The position numbers and the translations under genes are program-made. The notes beneath the pieces are model-generated. The model was not told where the DNA came from, did not search any database, and worked only from the letters and a program-made list of their open reading frames with translations. Below are positions 14,687-22,274 of a stretch of 49,470 nucleotides of DNA, piece by piece. This stretch comes from a virus, in the IMG/VR virus record IMGVR_UViG_3300048015_000021, positions 1 through 49,470 of that record. One strand, 5' to 3'. Numbering within the stretch: the first letter of the stretch is position 1; each line of letters starts with the position of its first letter.

Positions 14687-15046
14687 ATGACTAATGAGAA
14701 AAATCAATTTTTCACCCACCAGAACGAAGAAAGAGCTATTATCTTCTGTGACGCTCATTGTCACGATGAGTATTTTCGCATAGAACGGGATGCCGATTGG
14801 GATTCAGACGAGATGTATTATGTCTACGTCCAGCTTGGATATAGCGGCAGCTTTTGGAATCGGCTCCAGAACGCCTGGAAAATTCTTCGTCGGGGATATA
14901 CCCACAACGATATCGTGCTTGGCCCTGGGTCTATTAAGGCCATGGTTGCCTGGCTGACCCCCAAGCTGGCGCATATCCCGGAGCCCAGATACGATGGTGA
15001 GGAACGGGAATATCCCCGCTCGGACAGCTTCATTGGGGTCGTTTAG
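14687..15046 (+). CDS. Conserved phage hypothetical protein
   Basis: A 119-residue protein with FCDAHCHDEYFRIERD and a WNRLQNAWKILRRGY...DIVLG segment. The second pattern resembles a small family in many phages where a 'R-x-A-x-K-x-I' helix precedes a conserved D-x-V/I-L strand; no function is known. Acidic N-terminal half, basic middle. Confidence 0.6.
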   Translation: MTNEKNQFFTHQNEERAIIFCDAHCHDEYFRIERDADWDSDEMYYVYVQLGYSGSFWNRLQNAWKILRRGYTHNDIVLGPGSIKAMVAWLTPKLAHIPEPRYDGEEREYPRSDSFIGVV

Positions 15047-15056
15047 GGAGGATTTG

Positions 15057-15458
15057 ATGGAAGGGCAGCGGGCCGAAGCAATGGTCCGCCGCCTCCTGGC
15101 TCAGAAACACTCGCACCTCTGGCAATATGCCGTGGTGCCAGCCGGAGAATATAAATTCTCCGACCTTGTACTCAATTTAGGAATCGAGATTAAATTTGAC
15201 AGACTTGCCGCAAAGACCGGAAATGTCGCCATCGAAATCGGATATAAACACGGACCTTCCGGGCTCACTAGCACAACTGCAAACTTCTGGGTCTTTGACC
15301 TCGACGGAGATATCTGGCTCACCCCAACCCAGGACCTCCGATATCTCTGCCAGGGACGCCCGATTATTCCCGGTGGAGACGGCCTCCTGGCTGAACTCAT
15401 CTTACTCCCCGTCAAAGAATTAATCCAATACTCTGAATATATAGGACAGACTGAATAA
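15057..15458 (+). CDS. PD-(D/E)XK nuclease-like protein
   Basis: A 133-residue protein. KFSDLVLNLGIEIKFDRLA gives Asp followed by Glu-x-Lys, and NVAIEIGYK...TTANFWVFDLDG resembles the later strands of small phage PD-(D/E)XK nucleases. GAGG lies six bases before the ATG at 15057. It joins MazG by a TAATG junction. A Holliday-junction or damage nuclease role is possible but not shown. Confidence 0.6.
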   Translation: MEGQRAEAMVRRLLAQKHSHLWQYAVVPAGEYKFSDLVLNLGIEIKFDRLAAKTGNVAIEIGYKHGPSGLTSTTANFWVFDLDGDIWLTPTQDLRYLCQGRPIIPGGDGLLAELILLPVKELIQYSEYIGQTE

Positions 15459-15784
15459 TGCAAGCTAACGAATATCAAGAACTAGCCCTCCGTACCGCCG
15501 CCCAGCGCGGCGAGAATGCTCTCGTCGTCGCAGGCCTCGGCCTGTGCGGAGAGGCTGGAGAATTTGCTGAAATCGTCAAGAAGAATGTATTCCACGGCCA
15601 TACCCTGGACACGGAGAAGGCATTAAAAGAACTCGGTGACGTAGCCTGGTATCTGGCGCTGGCCGCCGATTCCATCGGATATTCCCTCAATGCCGTGTTC
15701 GAGCGCAATATTACCAAGCTTAAAGAACGCTACCCGGATGGATTTACCACCGAGCGCAGCATCAATCGCGCTCCCAATACCTAA
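15458..15784 (+). CDS. MazG-like nucleoside triphosphate pyrophosphohydrolase
   Basis: A 108-residue protein with the MazG signature: CGEAGEFAEIVKK (EAGE helix) and, 30 residues later, KELGDVAWYL (ELGD). These acidic helices bind magnesium and hydrolyse (d)NTPs or (p)ppGpp to monophosphates. Phage copies are thought to adjust nucleotide or alarmone pools. Length and motif order are normal. TAATG junctions on both sides. Confidence 0.9.
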   Translation: MQANEYQELALRTAAQRGENALVVAGLGLCGEAGEFAEIVKKNVFHGHTLDTEKALKELGDVAWYLALAADSIGYSLNAVFERNITKLKERYPDGFTTERSINRAPNT

Positions 15785-16392
15785 TGCCAATGAACCTATA
15801 TGACCGATTTGATAAAGAAGAGGCGGCTAAAGAACTTCTCTCTCCAACGACAGGGTATAACGAGCGACCCGTCTGGTGGTTCAGGCAGCATATTTTGTCT
15901 GATTTTACGGACAAGATAGTCGGATGCCAGAGTCTTATTGATATAGGCTGCGGATACGGCTATTTTACCAGAGAGTATGCAAATATTGTTCCTGTGGTAC
16001 TTGGCGTGGATTGGTCTCAGACACGCATTGAAGAAGCCAAGATAATTCATTCCGTCCCCGGCATTACCTATCTTAGACAGGACATAACCCAGGATATTCT
16101 GCCGCAAAAGTTTGAGGCGGGTATTTCTTCTGCCGTATTTCAGCACATTCCCCCGGATAAACGGGAAGCTGCCTTTCGTTACGCCCACGATGCCCTTGAG
16201 CAAGGCGCAACGCTTTATATGTATGACGAATTGGGGTATCACAACCCCAAGAACGCCGTGTGGGACGGATTCTTTGCGCCGCTGACGCTTAACGAAATAC
16301 CTTCGTTCTTTATCTTGCACAGCGTAGAATATATTGCTGACGGGCTTCATGACGAACGAATTTACCGTATTATGCTCAGAAAGCGACTTTAG
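15784..16392 (+). CDS. Class I SAM-dependent methyltransferase
   Basis: A 202-residue protein with motif I LIDIGCGYGYF, motif II acidic turn LGVDWSQTRIEEA and motif III/IV region ITQDILPQKFEAGISSAVFQHI, as in small-molecule or protein methyltransferases. No DNA-methyltransferase NPPY/DPPY motif is present, so DNA methylation is not supported. The substrate is unknown. It starts in the MazG stop (TAATG) and belongs to the same operon. Confidence 0.75.
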   Translation: MPMNLYDRFDKEEAAKELLSPTTGYNERPVWWFRQHILSDFTDKIVGCQSLIDIGCGYGYFTREYANIVPVVLGVDWSQTRIEEAKIIHSVPGITYLRQDITQDILPQKFEAGISSAVFQHIPPDKREAAFRYAHDALEQGATLYMYDELGYHNPKNAVWDGFFAPLTLNEIPSFFILHSVEYIADGLHDERIYRIMLRKRL

Positions 16393-16395
16393 ACG

Positions 16396-16560
16396 ATGGA
16401 TTTTCCTAGTATTGACATTCCCTCCTTTAGGCAGTATATTCAAAAAGAAAGCCTTGAGGAGCTTCATGTCCGGCTGACCAAGCTGGACAAGGACCTAGCC
16501 AAAGAGCAATTCGATAAAATAATGGATGGGGTGGATATCAATGATAGTCACCTGCCCTAA
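16396..16560 (+). CDS. Small helical protein (54 aa)
   Basis: A 54-residue protein starting at the ATG at 16396, four bases after the methyltransferase stop. It is predicted to be one long amphipathic helix (ESLEELHVRLTKLDKDLAKE). It overlaps the next gene by 20 bases. Function unknown. Confidence 0.45.
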   Translation: MDFPSIDIPSFRQYIQKESLEELHVRLTKLDKDLAKEQFDKIMDGVDINDSHLP

Positions 16561-16807
16561 GTGTAAATACCCTAACCACACCGGAGCATTCAAGCAATGC
16601 CCCACCTCAGAATGTATGAAGGAGAAAGAAATGGCTGAGAAAGTACCGCCTGAGTCAAGTATGTATAAGCCGCCCATGGATAAACCATCCTCATTCACGG
16701 TTGAAGTTGGTCCTAAGGACCCGGTTCTGCTGCAACTTACCCGTATTGCCGACGCCCTCGAAGCCTTGGTGAAGTTGGATTCTATTAGAAAACAACGTGG
16801 AATCTAA
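16541..16807 (+). CDS. Small zinc-finger protein
   Basis: An 88-residue protein beginning MIVTCPKCKYPNHTGAFKQC with a later C, giving a CxxC...C...C zinc site, then a Pro/Lys linker and a C-terminal helix (LLQLTRIADALEALVKL). It is the last gene of the rightward operon; its stop is two bases from the convergent integrase stop. Confidence 0.55.
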   Translation: MIVTCPKCKYPNHTGAFKQCPTSECMKEKEMAEKVPPESSMYKPPMDKPSSFTVEVGPKDPVLLQLTRIADALEALVKLDSIRKQRGI

Positions 16808-16809
16808 GA

Positions 16810-17862
16810 CTACAACCATCCTAGTTTTGCGGCATCCGATGGTGCCCAATGAACGTAGATACGAAGCGTGGTCTGTGGACTCTTATGCCCTAGCTTATTC
16901 GATATTGCAGCAAGCAGAGATGGATGGGCTTGTAGCTCCATCGACGCCATCGTATGCCGAGACGAATGAGGAGGTAGATATCGGACCTTGGCTTGCTTTA
17001 GGAACGGTTCCCACCACCTCCGGCGAAAGTTTGTAGCCGTCCAATACTTCCCCCTCGGGGAAGGAAACACAATATGCCCGCAATGGGCCTTAGAATGGCG
17101 TTTGAGCGCGGCTAGGGCCTTAGGGCCTATAAGGACCGTCCGGGCACTAGAGCGCGTCTTAGGGGCCTTAATTCCCCCTACTCCCTTGGCCCTGCGAACC
17201 CGCACCGTCGCGGCAACAAGGTCGATATCCTGCCACTCTAAGGCAAACATCTCTTGATGCCGAAGTCCTGTATCCAAACACAAGGATATATAGGCCTCAT
17301 GGTAGACGGACAGCTTCCTGGCCGTCGCCAATAGGGCAGTCACTTCCTGCCGAGTAAACACCATATCTTGGTCTACCGCGTCATTCTCAGAGTCTGGCTG
17401 ATATATCCCCAGGTTTGTGCATGGGTTATGGGTCGCGTATCCCTTGACTATAGCGGCGTTGCAAGCGACAGATAAGACGCGAAGAGCCTCGCGCTTATTG
17501 CCTTGGGTCGTGTTCAGTCCTTCGAGCCACCGCACGATATCTGCGCGCTTAAGGTCACCTACTTGTCGGTTAAGCGGAGCGTGGCATATATATAGCTTTC
17601 GCATCGAATATATCCTGGCCCGAGTCGCGGCCTCCCACTTAGCCGTGGTGTACCACTCCTCGATAAAGTCCCCCAGGGATATCGAGGGCCCGCTTGGCTT
17701 GGGCTCATAAGCGTTGAGCTTGGCCTGCACTTCCGCCCTTGTCGAACCCGTGCATAGGCCCTCGTAGATGCGTTTGCCGTCTACAACCTTCTGGAAATAT
17801 CCTTTATAACGACCAGGCCCCACTTCGATGACCGTTCCGCTACCCTTACGCGCTCTCTTCAT
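16810..17862 (-). CDS. int: Tyrosine-family site-specific integrase
   Basis: A 350-residue integrase with an AP2-like arm-binding N-terminus (GRYKGYFQKVVDGKRIYEG), a SAM-like core-binding domain (about 60-150) and a catalytic domain with TGLRHQE (Arg), HSSRH (His, Arg), LGHKS (His) and RIYVHW (nucleophile Tyr). All catalytic residues are present and the length is standard. The adjacent tRNA-Thr segment at 17922-17971 and three GGTAGTTTAT repeats form the likely attP, so this should be the lysogeny integrase. It reads leftward and is convergent with the early operon. Confidence 0.92.
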   Translation of the reverse strand: MKRARKGSGTVIEVGPGRYKGYFQKVVDGKRIYEGLCTGSTRAEVQAKLNAYEPKPSGPSISLGDFIEEWYTTAKWEAATRARIYSMRKLYICHAPLNRQVGDLKRADIVRWLEGLNTTQGNKREALRVLSVACNAAIVKGYATHNPCTNLGIYQPDSENDAVDQDMVFTRQEVTALLATARKLSVYHEAYISLCLDTGLRHQEMFALEWQDIDLVAATVRVRRAKGVGGIKAPKTRSSARTVLIGPKALAALKRHSKAHCGHIVFPSPRGKYWTATNFRRRWWEPFLKQAKVRYLPPHSSRHTMASMELQAHPSLLAAISNKLGHKSPQTTLRIYVHWAPSDAAKLGWL

Positions 17863-17877
17863 GAGAGTAGTCTATCC

Positions 17878-18042
17878 GGTAGTTTATGGTCTGTCAAAGT
17901 GGAGCCCGAGACGCTTATTTATGGAGCCCTCGACGCGGATTGAACGCGTGACCTCATCCTTACCAAGGATGAAAGATGAGGGGTGGAAGGACCATATTTA
18001 TATGGTTCTTTTTCATTTCAGGTAGTTTATCAGGTAGTTTAT
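17878..18042. repeat. GGTAGTTTAT direct repeats, putative integrase arm sites
   Basis: GGTAGTTTAT occurs three times in the same orientation at 17878-17887, 18021-18030 and 18033-18042; a related AGTAGTCTAT lies at 17866-17875. The copies flank the tRNA-derived core, with two of them in tandem at 12-bp spacing, which is the arrangement of arm-type integrase sites. Confidence 0.65.
17922..17971 (-). other. attP: attP core: 3' half of a tRNA-Thr(GGT) gene
   Basis: Read on the minus strand this is an anticodon stem-loop CATCC-TTGGTAA-GGATG with anticodon GGT, variable AGGTC, T arm ACGCG-TTCAATC-CGCGT, acceptor strand CGAGGGC, discriminator T and CCA. The 5' half of a tRNA is missing, so it is not a functional gene but the identity segment that restores a host tRNA-Thr on integration. 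It lies 60 bp upstream of the integrase start. Confidence 0.85.
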
Positions 18043-18120
18043 ATGACATGAATCGAGGCTGTCTGTGCTGTACCATACACGCGACGGCATTTTCGCCTAC
18101 AAAGTTCCCTAGGAGAAGGA

Positions 18121-18158
18121 ACCTGGGGTTAGTCCCAGGTAAACACCTGGAGTCCAGG
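18121..18158. other. Pair of adjacent hairpins in the attP region
   Basis: ACCTGGG (18121-18127) pairs with CCCAGGT (18134-18140), and CCTGG (18146-18150) with CCAGG (18154-18158). No T-run follows on either strand. The hairpins lie between attP and the 3D-domain gene and could slow read-through into attP or be accessory recombination sites. The rest of 17972-18216 shows no gene. Confidence 0.4.
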
Positions 18159-18216
18159 CGAGATAACTTGGAGGCACAAACCGGAAGGGCTTGCCTGGGC
18201 ACCTTTCAGTAGAATA

Positions 18217-18708
18217 TCAGCCATGGCCGGATTTCGAAGGCCTTGAGGCGGGGTGCCCCCCGAAGAGCCAGCCCACCCTCCCCAATACCGACTCTGCCCA
18301 ATTTAAGCAAGAGCCGATAATAGGGAACCGATTTTGTGGGACGGTGGAATTCGAATTTATGATACCAGATGTTCTCACCCCATGGGATGCCATGGTCTTT
18401 GGCATGCCGGGGTGGCGTCCAATCCGAGGTATGTTTCTTCTTGTCATTGCCCATGGTGGTGTGATATATACCTTTATTCTTTGTACGCCATTGTCGATGG
18501 CGTCTTTGCATGATTCGGTCCAGATATCAATTCGGGCCCCTTTAATAAGGCCACCCGTATCCTCTGCAACGAAGATAGATTTACCGATGCGTACCTTCGA
18601 ATGCAGAGGAATATAGGTGGGGTCAACCGCGATGATTCCAGGACGAACCTTTAAGCCTGTAGAGGTAATGCCTCTGTCGCAATACCAAGTGGCTGTAACA
18701 TATGTTAT
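18217..18708 (-). CDS. 3D-domain protein (putative lytic transglycosylase), AUA start
   Basis: The 163-residue frame holds a complete 3D domain: VTATWYCDRG, STGLKVRPGIIAVDP, SKVRIG, VAEDTGGLIKGARIDIW and VQRIKVYI, with the three conserved aspartates (VDP, EDTGG, RIDIW). These enzymes are related to MltA and cut peptidoglycan. About 60 basic residues of unknown fold follow. No ATG, GTG or TTG lies between the upstream in-frame stop and the domain. The only well-placed site is ATA at 18708-18706, which overlaps the previous stop as ATAA and has AGGAGG ten bases upstream. There is no signal peptide. Confidence 0.7.
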   Translation of the reverse strand: MTYVTATWYCDRGITSTGLKVRPGIIAVDPTYIPLHSKVRIGKSIFVAEDTGGLIKGARIDIWTESCKDAIDNGVQRIKVYITPPWAMTRRNIPRIGRHPGMPKTMASHGVRTSGIINSNSTVPQNRFPIIGSCLNWAESVLGRVGWLFGGHPASRPSKSGHG

Positions 18709-19196
18709 GCTTGCTGCGCCTCCTGTGCCTCATTCTGTCTCCTTAAGCGGGGGGTTTTACCGTCCGCTTCGTAATAATAGCGGGTGATAATATTCTTGCG
18801 GGGTCGCTTATTAATATAGTCTCGCTCGACTTCAATGATATCCCCGATTAGTTCTCCCCGTAGGAAATGAGCCTCATAACATACCATGCCGTCCGCGTAA
18901 TAGTCGTAGAATTGCAGGGTCGTGGTAACGGGCACAAACTCACGGGTCGGGGCCATCTCAATAAACTCATTCCGCATGGCATGTAAATGCCTATCAAGAG
19001 CGCCAGCCTCATCAGGCAAAGGCACATAGTCCTGGTTCAGCATGAAATGACGGACCTTGATATAAAGCTTGCGGTCGAGTCCGATGATATATTCATCCAT
19101 GTAGCGGTCCTCAAAGCTTTTGCTTTGAAATACCGTGTCCTGGAATTTAGGGTCGGGAAGCGGAGCTTCGCAGACCACATAATCAAACATTCCCAT
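18705..19196 (-). CDS. Conserved phage protein starting MGMFDY
   Basis: A 163-residue protein with MGMFDYVVCEAPLPD, then FQDTVFQSKSFED. Many phages carry proteins with this opening, where an MGMFD(Y/T)...LP...FQTK pattern is conserved and no function is known. Charged, no membrane segment. It carries the AGGAGG ribosome binding site of the following 3D-domain gene within its last codons. Confidence 0.7.
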   Translation of the reverse strand: MGMFDYVVCEAPLPDPKFQDTVFQSKSFEDRYMDEYIIGLDRKLYIKVRHFMLNQDYVPLPDEAGALDRHLHAMRNEFIEMAPTREFVPVTTTLQFYDYYADGMVCYEAHFLRGELIGDIIEVERDYINKRPRKNIITRYYYEADGKTPRLRRQNEAQEAQQA

Positions 19197-19217
19197 TTTC
19201 TAAAAATCCGTCCATAT

Positions 19218-19688
19218 CTATCCTCTCATACATATCTTAAAGCGGTCATCAAATATCGGGCAGAGTATTTCTCTGACCTCTGCCCACTCATGCCCATCCC
19301 CGATAGGGGGTAGGTATATATTCTTTAGCCGGGCGTTATCGGCTAGCTTGATTAGCTCGTAGGCCGACCGCTCAATAAGTTGCAGGTCTGCGTTCTCGAA
19401 GAACACCCACTTGAACGGAAAGGTAGCAATCCATGGCTTGGGGCCATACACTATTGTAACATGATTACCCACCCCTAAGTCAATACCTGCATTGCCAGGT
19501 ATACGCCCTTGATTGATAAGTTTTTTACCTAGCCGCTTGGCTAGCCCAGGAAAACGCCTCCGTGCCTCTAGGCCGATGCCCCGGCCAAGGACGGCCTCGC
19601 CATTCTTCTTGACGTACCCGTCCGTCAGGATGGCGAAGGCCGAATTATATGGCTTCGGAGACCAGAACGTCTCCTGGATTTCACGCAT
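19218..19688 (-). CDS. Macro-domain-like protein (ADP-ribose binding candidate)
   Basis: A 156-residue protein with AFAILTDGYVKKNGEAVLGRGIGLEARRRFPGLA and, near the C-terminus, IYLPPIGDGHEWAEVREIL. The first part matches the ligand loop of phage macro-like domains (N-G-x-A-V-x-G-x-G-x-A), the second their GxG...W region. Such domains bind or hydrolyse ADP-ribose derivatives and could counter NAD-based host defences. Assignment is by pattern. It starts in a TAATG junction. Confidence 0.6.
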   Translation of the reverse strand: MREIQETFWSPKPYNSAFAILTDGYVKKNGEAVLGRGIGLEARRRFPGLAKRLGKKLINQGRIPGNAGIDLGVGNHVTIVYGPKPWIATFPFKWVFFENADLQLIERSAYELIKLADNARLKNIYLPPIGDGHEWAEVREILCPIFDDRFKICMRG

Positions 19689-20083
19689 TAGGTGATTGGC
19701 TTTCCTTTATTCGCGATGAACCCGTCCTCGGAAATAAGAAGGTTCTGAGGAGCTTCAGGCAGTTCGCGGTCGATAACCTCGGACGGGATAAGGTCAATAG
19801 CCTCAAACATATCCATTGGGATATCGAGCAACATATTCTCCGCCTTGTCTGAATCCTCGAAGCGCATAAGAACATCGCAGCGCCAATGCATATCGACAGG
19901 CTTGCCTGCTGCGTGTTCGTGCAACAGGACCGGGCTAACGATACCCACATAAATCCCATCGGCTTTCTTCGCTTCACTCACCGGGATGCGGCGATTGTAA
20001 TTCAGCTTCTCGGCCTTCATGGCGATAGCAATAAAGTCTGCCCGAGTAATCTTACGCAGGTTATACTTGTCTAGAATTATCAT
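19688..20083 (-). CDS. Hypothetical protein (131 aa)
   Basis: An acidic 131-residue protein with no recognised motif. AAAGG lies four bases before the ATG. It overlaps the upstream gene by 23 bases and the macro-like gene by one. Predicted soluble. Confidence 0.6.
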   Translation of the reverse strand: MIILDKYNLRKITRADFIAIAMKAEKLNYNRRIPVSEAKKADGIYVGIVSPVLLHEHAAGKPVDMHWRCDVLMRFEDSDKAENMLLDIPMDMFEAIDLIPSEVIDRELPEAPQNLLISEDGFIANKGKPIT

Positions 20084-20360
20084 ATTGCCTTTCTTTCATG
20101 CGCCACTCGGCACTTACAGCGTCGAGCTTATGCGCGGCGCGGGTTTGGGATACGTCCATGATTACTTGGGGATTGGTGGCTAGGAAGTCCAGAGCTTTCT
20201 GGTGTGAGGCCATGGCGGATTGGATGGTGCCGTCCTCAGCAAAGACAATCCAATCCCCGTCGTTAAATGATTCGTGAGAGATAGCCGTGGAATAGGCGCA
20301 CTCGACTATGGCAGTCGATACGCTATAAGATTCGGTGTCCGTTCTTTGGATTATATTCAT
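20061..20360 (-). CDS. Hypothetical protein (99 aa)
   Basis: A 99-residue soluble protein without recognised motif; AAGGAGAG precedes the ATG. It is separated from the second recombinase by eight bases, so the two are probably cotranscribed. Confidence 0.6.
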   Translation of the reverse strand: MNIIQRTDTESYSVSTAIVECAYSTAISHESFNDGDWIVFAEDGTIQSAMASHQKALDFLATNPQVIMDVSQTRAAHKLDAVSAEWRMKERQYDNSRQV

Positions 20361-20368
20361 ATCTCTCC

Positions 20369-21178
20369 TTAGGTGAGCCGGGCCATGATTGACCCAAGCT
20401 TGGTCGTATTGGTTTTGGCGTAGCGGCTGCGTACAACCTCTACGGTATTCCCGAGGATATCCGCGATATCATCGTAGCTGGTGCCCAGGTTCAAGAGCTT
20501 GGTTGCGACCGTGTGGCGAAACCAATGCGGCTTAATGCGAACACCTGCTGCTTTCTCTGCCTTGTGGTAGTAGTAGCGAAGGGTGTTCTCATGGGGGACG
20601 CCCTCTTTGTGGACGGTGTTGGACCATATACGGTAGGCCGCAAGCGCCTCCGTATTGAGCGGAACGATGCGCTCCTGGCGGCCCTTGCCGCGAAACTTCA
20701 CGGCGGGGATGCCTTGGTCATCGAAGTAGTGAGAGCGCCGGAGCGCCCGCACCTCATTGAACCGCAACCCTGTGTGAATCATCAGAGTTGCGTGAGCCCA
20801 GGCTAGCTGGCTCATCGTGCCTAGCGCGGCCATGAAGGAGTCACGGTCCATATCATTCACAGTTATCGGCAGGTCGAGGTTAATCTTCTTATTGGCTAGG
20901 TCGAGATGACCGAGGAACTTGCCAACCTTGGGGAGCGTATCGTGCTTTGCCCAAGCCCGGATGTGAGCCAGCATTTTATTATAAGTCTCGGGATTTGTAT
21001 ACTGCCCAAGGAAGGATTCTACCGAGGTATTATCAACGGCTGCCCCGCTATAATTTTCTGCCTTCAGATGTTCTATGAATTTTTTATAAGTGTTGCGGTA
21101 GCTCTTGATGCTCTGGGGACTCGCTCCGTCTCTAATAAGCTTCTGGATATATTCTTCGAAGCTATCAGCTAGACTCAT
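20369..21178 (-). CDS. Second tyrosine recombinase (XerC/D-like)
   Basis: A 269-residue protein with an N-terminal SAM-like domain (SFEEYIQKLIRDGASPQSIKSY) and a catalytic domain with TGLRFNEVR (Arg), HWFRHTVATKLL (His, Arg) and VVRSRYAKT (Tyr). The usual second His in LGH is Asn (DILGNT), a position where His or Trp is normal. It lacks an arm-binding domain and lies inside an operon away from attP, so it is more likely a dimer resolvase, invertase or accessory recombinase than the integrase. The ATG at 21178 forms a TGATG junction with GGAG eight bases upstream. Confidence 0.8.
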   Translation of the reverse strand: MSLADSFEEYIQKLIRDGASPQSIKSYRNTYKKFIEHLKAENYSGAAVDNTSVESFLGQYTNPETYNKMLAHIRAWAKHDTLPKVGKFLGHLDLANKKINLDLPITVNDMDRDSFMAALGTMSQLAWAHATLMIHTGLRFNEVRALRRSHYFDDQGIPAVKFRGKGRQERIVPLNTEALAAYRIWSNTVHKEGVPHENTLRYYYHKAEKAAGVRIKPHWFRHTVATKLLNLGTSYDDIADILGNTVEVVRSRYAKTNTTKLGSIMARLT

Positions 21179-21441
21179 CAGTAATTCTCCTCCCAAACAT
21201 ATCCTAGCACAGGCTTTGACCACGGCCAGCGCCCCCGTTTGGCGTATACCGTCAGGCGGAATTGCCGCTTTGGGTTCCCGGTGAGGTAGTCGTTGAACAG
21301 GAACAGGATGCAGTCGTCATCCATGACTTCGCCCACGACGTTTACGTCATGGGCACAAATCTGGTCAAACTCTCCGAGGGGCTGCTCTAGGATATCTAGC
21401 CTGCCCCATATTGTCTTATTTTGTCGCAATGTCGTTTCCAT
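21178..21441 (-). CDS. Hypothetical protein (87 aa)
   Basis: An 87-residue protein with a DDDCILFLFND strand and a basic RGRWPWSKP turn near the C-terminus. It overlaps the DUF3846-like gene by 26 bases and the recombinase by one. No family recognised. Confidence 0.55.
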   Translation of the reverse strand: METTLRQNKTIWGRLDILEQPLGEFDQICAHDVNVVGEVMDDDCILFLFNDYLTGNPKRQFRLTVYAKRGRWPWSKPVLGYVWEENY

Positions 21442-21826
21442 CTACTAAATCCTCCTTATCAATAAACATTACCAGCGGCCCATTTGAGACGGCATATCCG
21501 ATGATACTGTCCATGCAGAATTGAATATCTTCATCGGTCAGCGAGACCCAATCCCCTTCGTCGTTATGGCGCACAAAGAAGCACGGACCTGCAATGGGCT
21601 GAGGTTCTTCTTGCCACGGTGAGCGCAGCAAAATGGTGAAAGGCATCTCTCTAAGAAGGCCCTCGTCGTTTATAACGAGGTCAACCCCCGGCGTGAACGC
21701 ATCTCCTGAAAGAACAATGCGGTCAATATATCCCTCACCCACAAGCGTCTGGTAAGTGAGCAGATTGCCTTCGACTTCATGGTCGATAACCTGCTTGTCT
21801 GCGGTGACTTCGAGTATACGAACCAT
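21416..21826 (-). CDS. DUF3846-like protein
   Basis: A 136-residue protein resembling DUF3846: a short N-terminal strand (VRILEVTADK), LLTYQTLVGEGYIDRIVL, then VDLVINDEGLLREMPF and later SLTDEDIQFCMD. This layout is common in plasmid and phage proteins that pair with antirestriction or single-strand DNA genes, but the function is unknown. AGGAA precedes the ATG. Confidence 0.6.
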   Translation of the reverse strand: MVRILEVTADKQVIDHEVEGNLLTYQTLVGEGYIDRIVLSGDAFTPGVDLVINDEGLLREMPFTILLRSPWQEEPQPIAGPCFFVRHNDEGDWVSLTDEDIQFCMDSIIGYAVSNGPLVMFIDKEDLVDGNDIATK

Positions 21827-21891
21827 ACTAGATTCCTACCTATCTCCTTAAAAGTAGTGAGGGGAGCGAACCCGCTCCCCTGCTTGGTGAT

Positions 21892-22245
21892 TTACGCTGG
21901 TGCGTTTAGCAAGGCGTCGAGGCGATTCTCGTCCACCTCGTCCCTGCGGTTCTCATTGTAAATTGGTTGTTCAGTTGTTAACGGGGTGACCATCAGGTTT
22001 TGCTCTTTTGGTTTATTCTTGGAGCCGAAGGGGCGACCGCGCCGCCCTGCTTTTCCTGTGGCTGTCACAGCTTTAACGGCTGGGGTTCGCTTTACTCGCT
22101 GGACGGGCATCGGTAGACCGCTCATAGAGAGCAACTGTGTGAGGCGTTCAGCCTCAGCGAGTGTGGTCACGGTGGCAATATGCTCGGTCTTGATTACCTG
22201 AACAATATCGAACCCACGTTCGCCTTTTTGGATAAGGGTCTGCAT
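21892..22245 (-). CDS. AT-hook-containing small protein
   Basis: A 117-residue protein with GRRGRPFGSKNKP at about residues 67-79, an AT-hook-like Gly-Arg-Pro core flanked by basic residues. The N-terminal half is a possible small alpha-beta domain; the C-terminal tail is acidic. It probably binds AT-rich DNA through the minor groove. GGAGG lies six bases before the ATG. Confidence 0.65.
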   Translation of the reverse strand: MQTLIQKGERGFDIVQVIKTEHIATVTTLAEAERLTQLLSMSGLPMPVQRVKRTPAVKAVTATGKAGRRGRPFGSKNKPKEQNLMVTPLTTEQPIYNENRRDEVDENRLDALLNAPA

Positions 22246-22274
22246 GAATGGCCTCCTGTCGGAGATAGGTGAGT

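Noticed and set aside
17922-17971. Functional tRNA-Thr gene
   Set aside because: Only the anticodon arm, T arm and 3' acceptor strand are present; the 5' half is missing, so it is an att segment.
18206-18511. 101-residue minus-strand frame
   Set aside because: It is in another frame than the 3D domain and has no recognisable motif; the 3D frame explains the region.
18191-18616. 141-residue plus-strand frame
   Set aside because: Antisense to the 3D-domain gene, whose motifs are clear on the minus strand.
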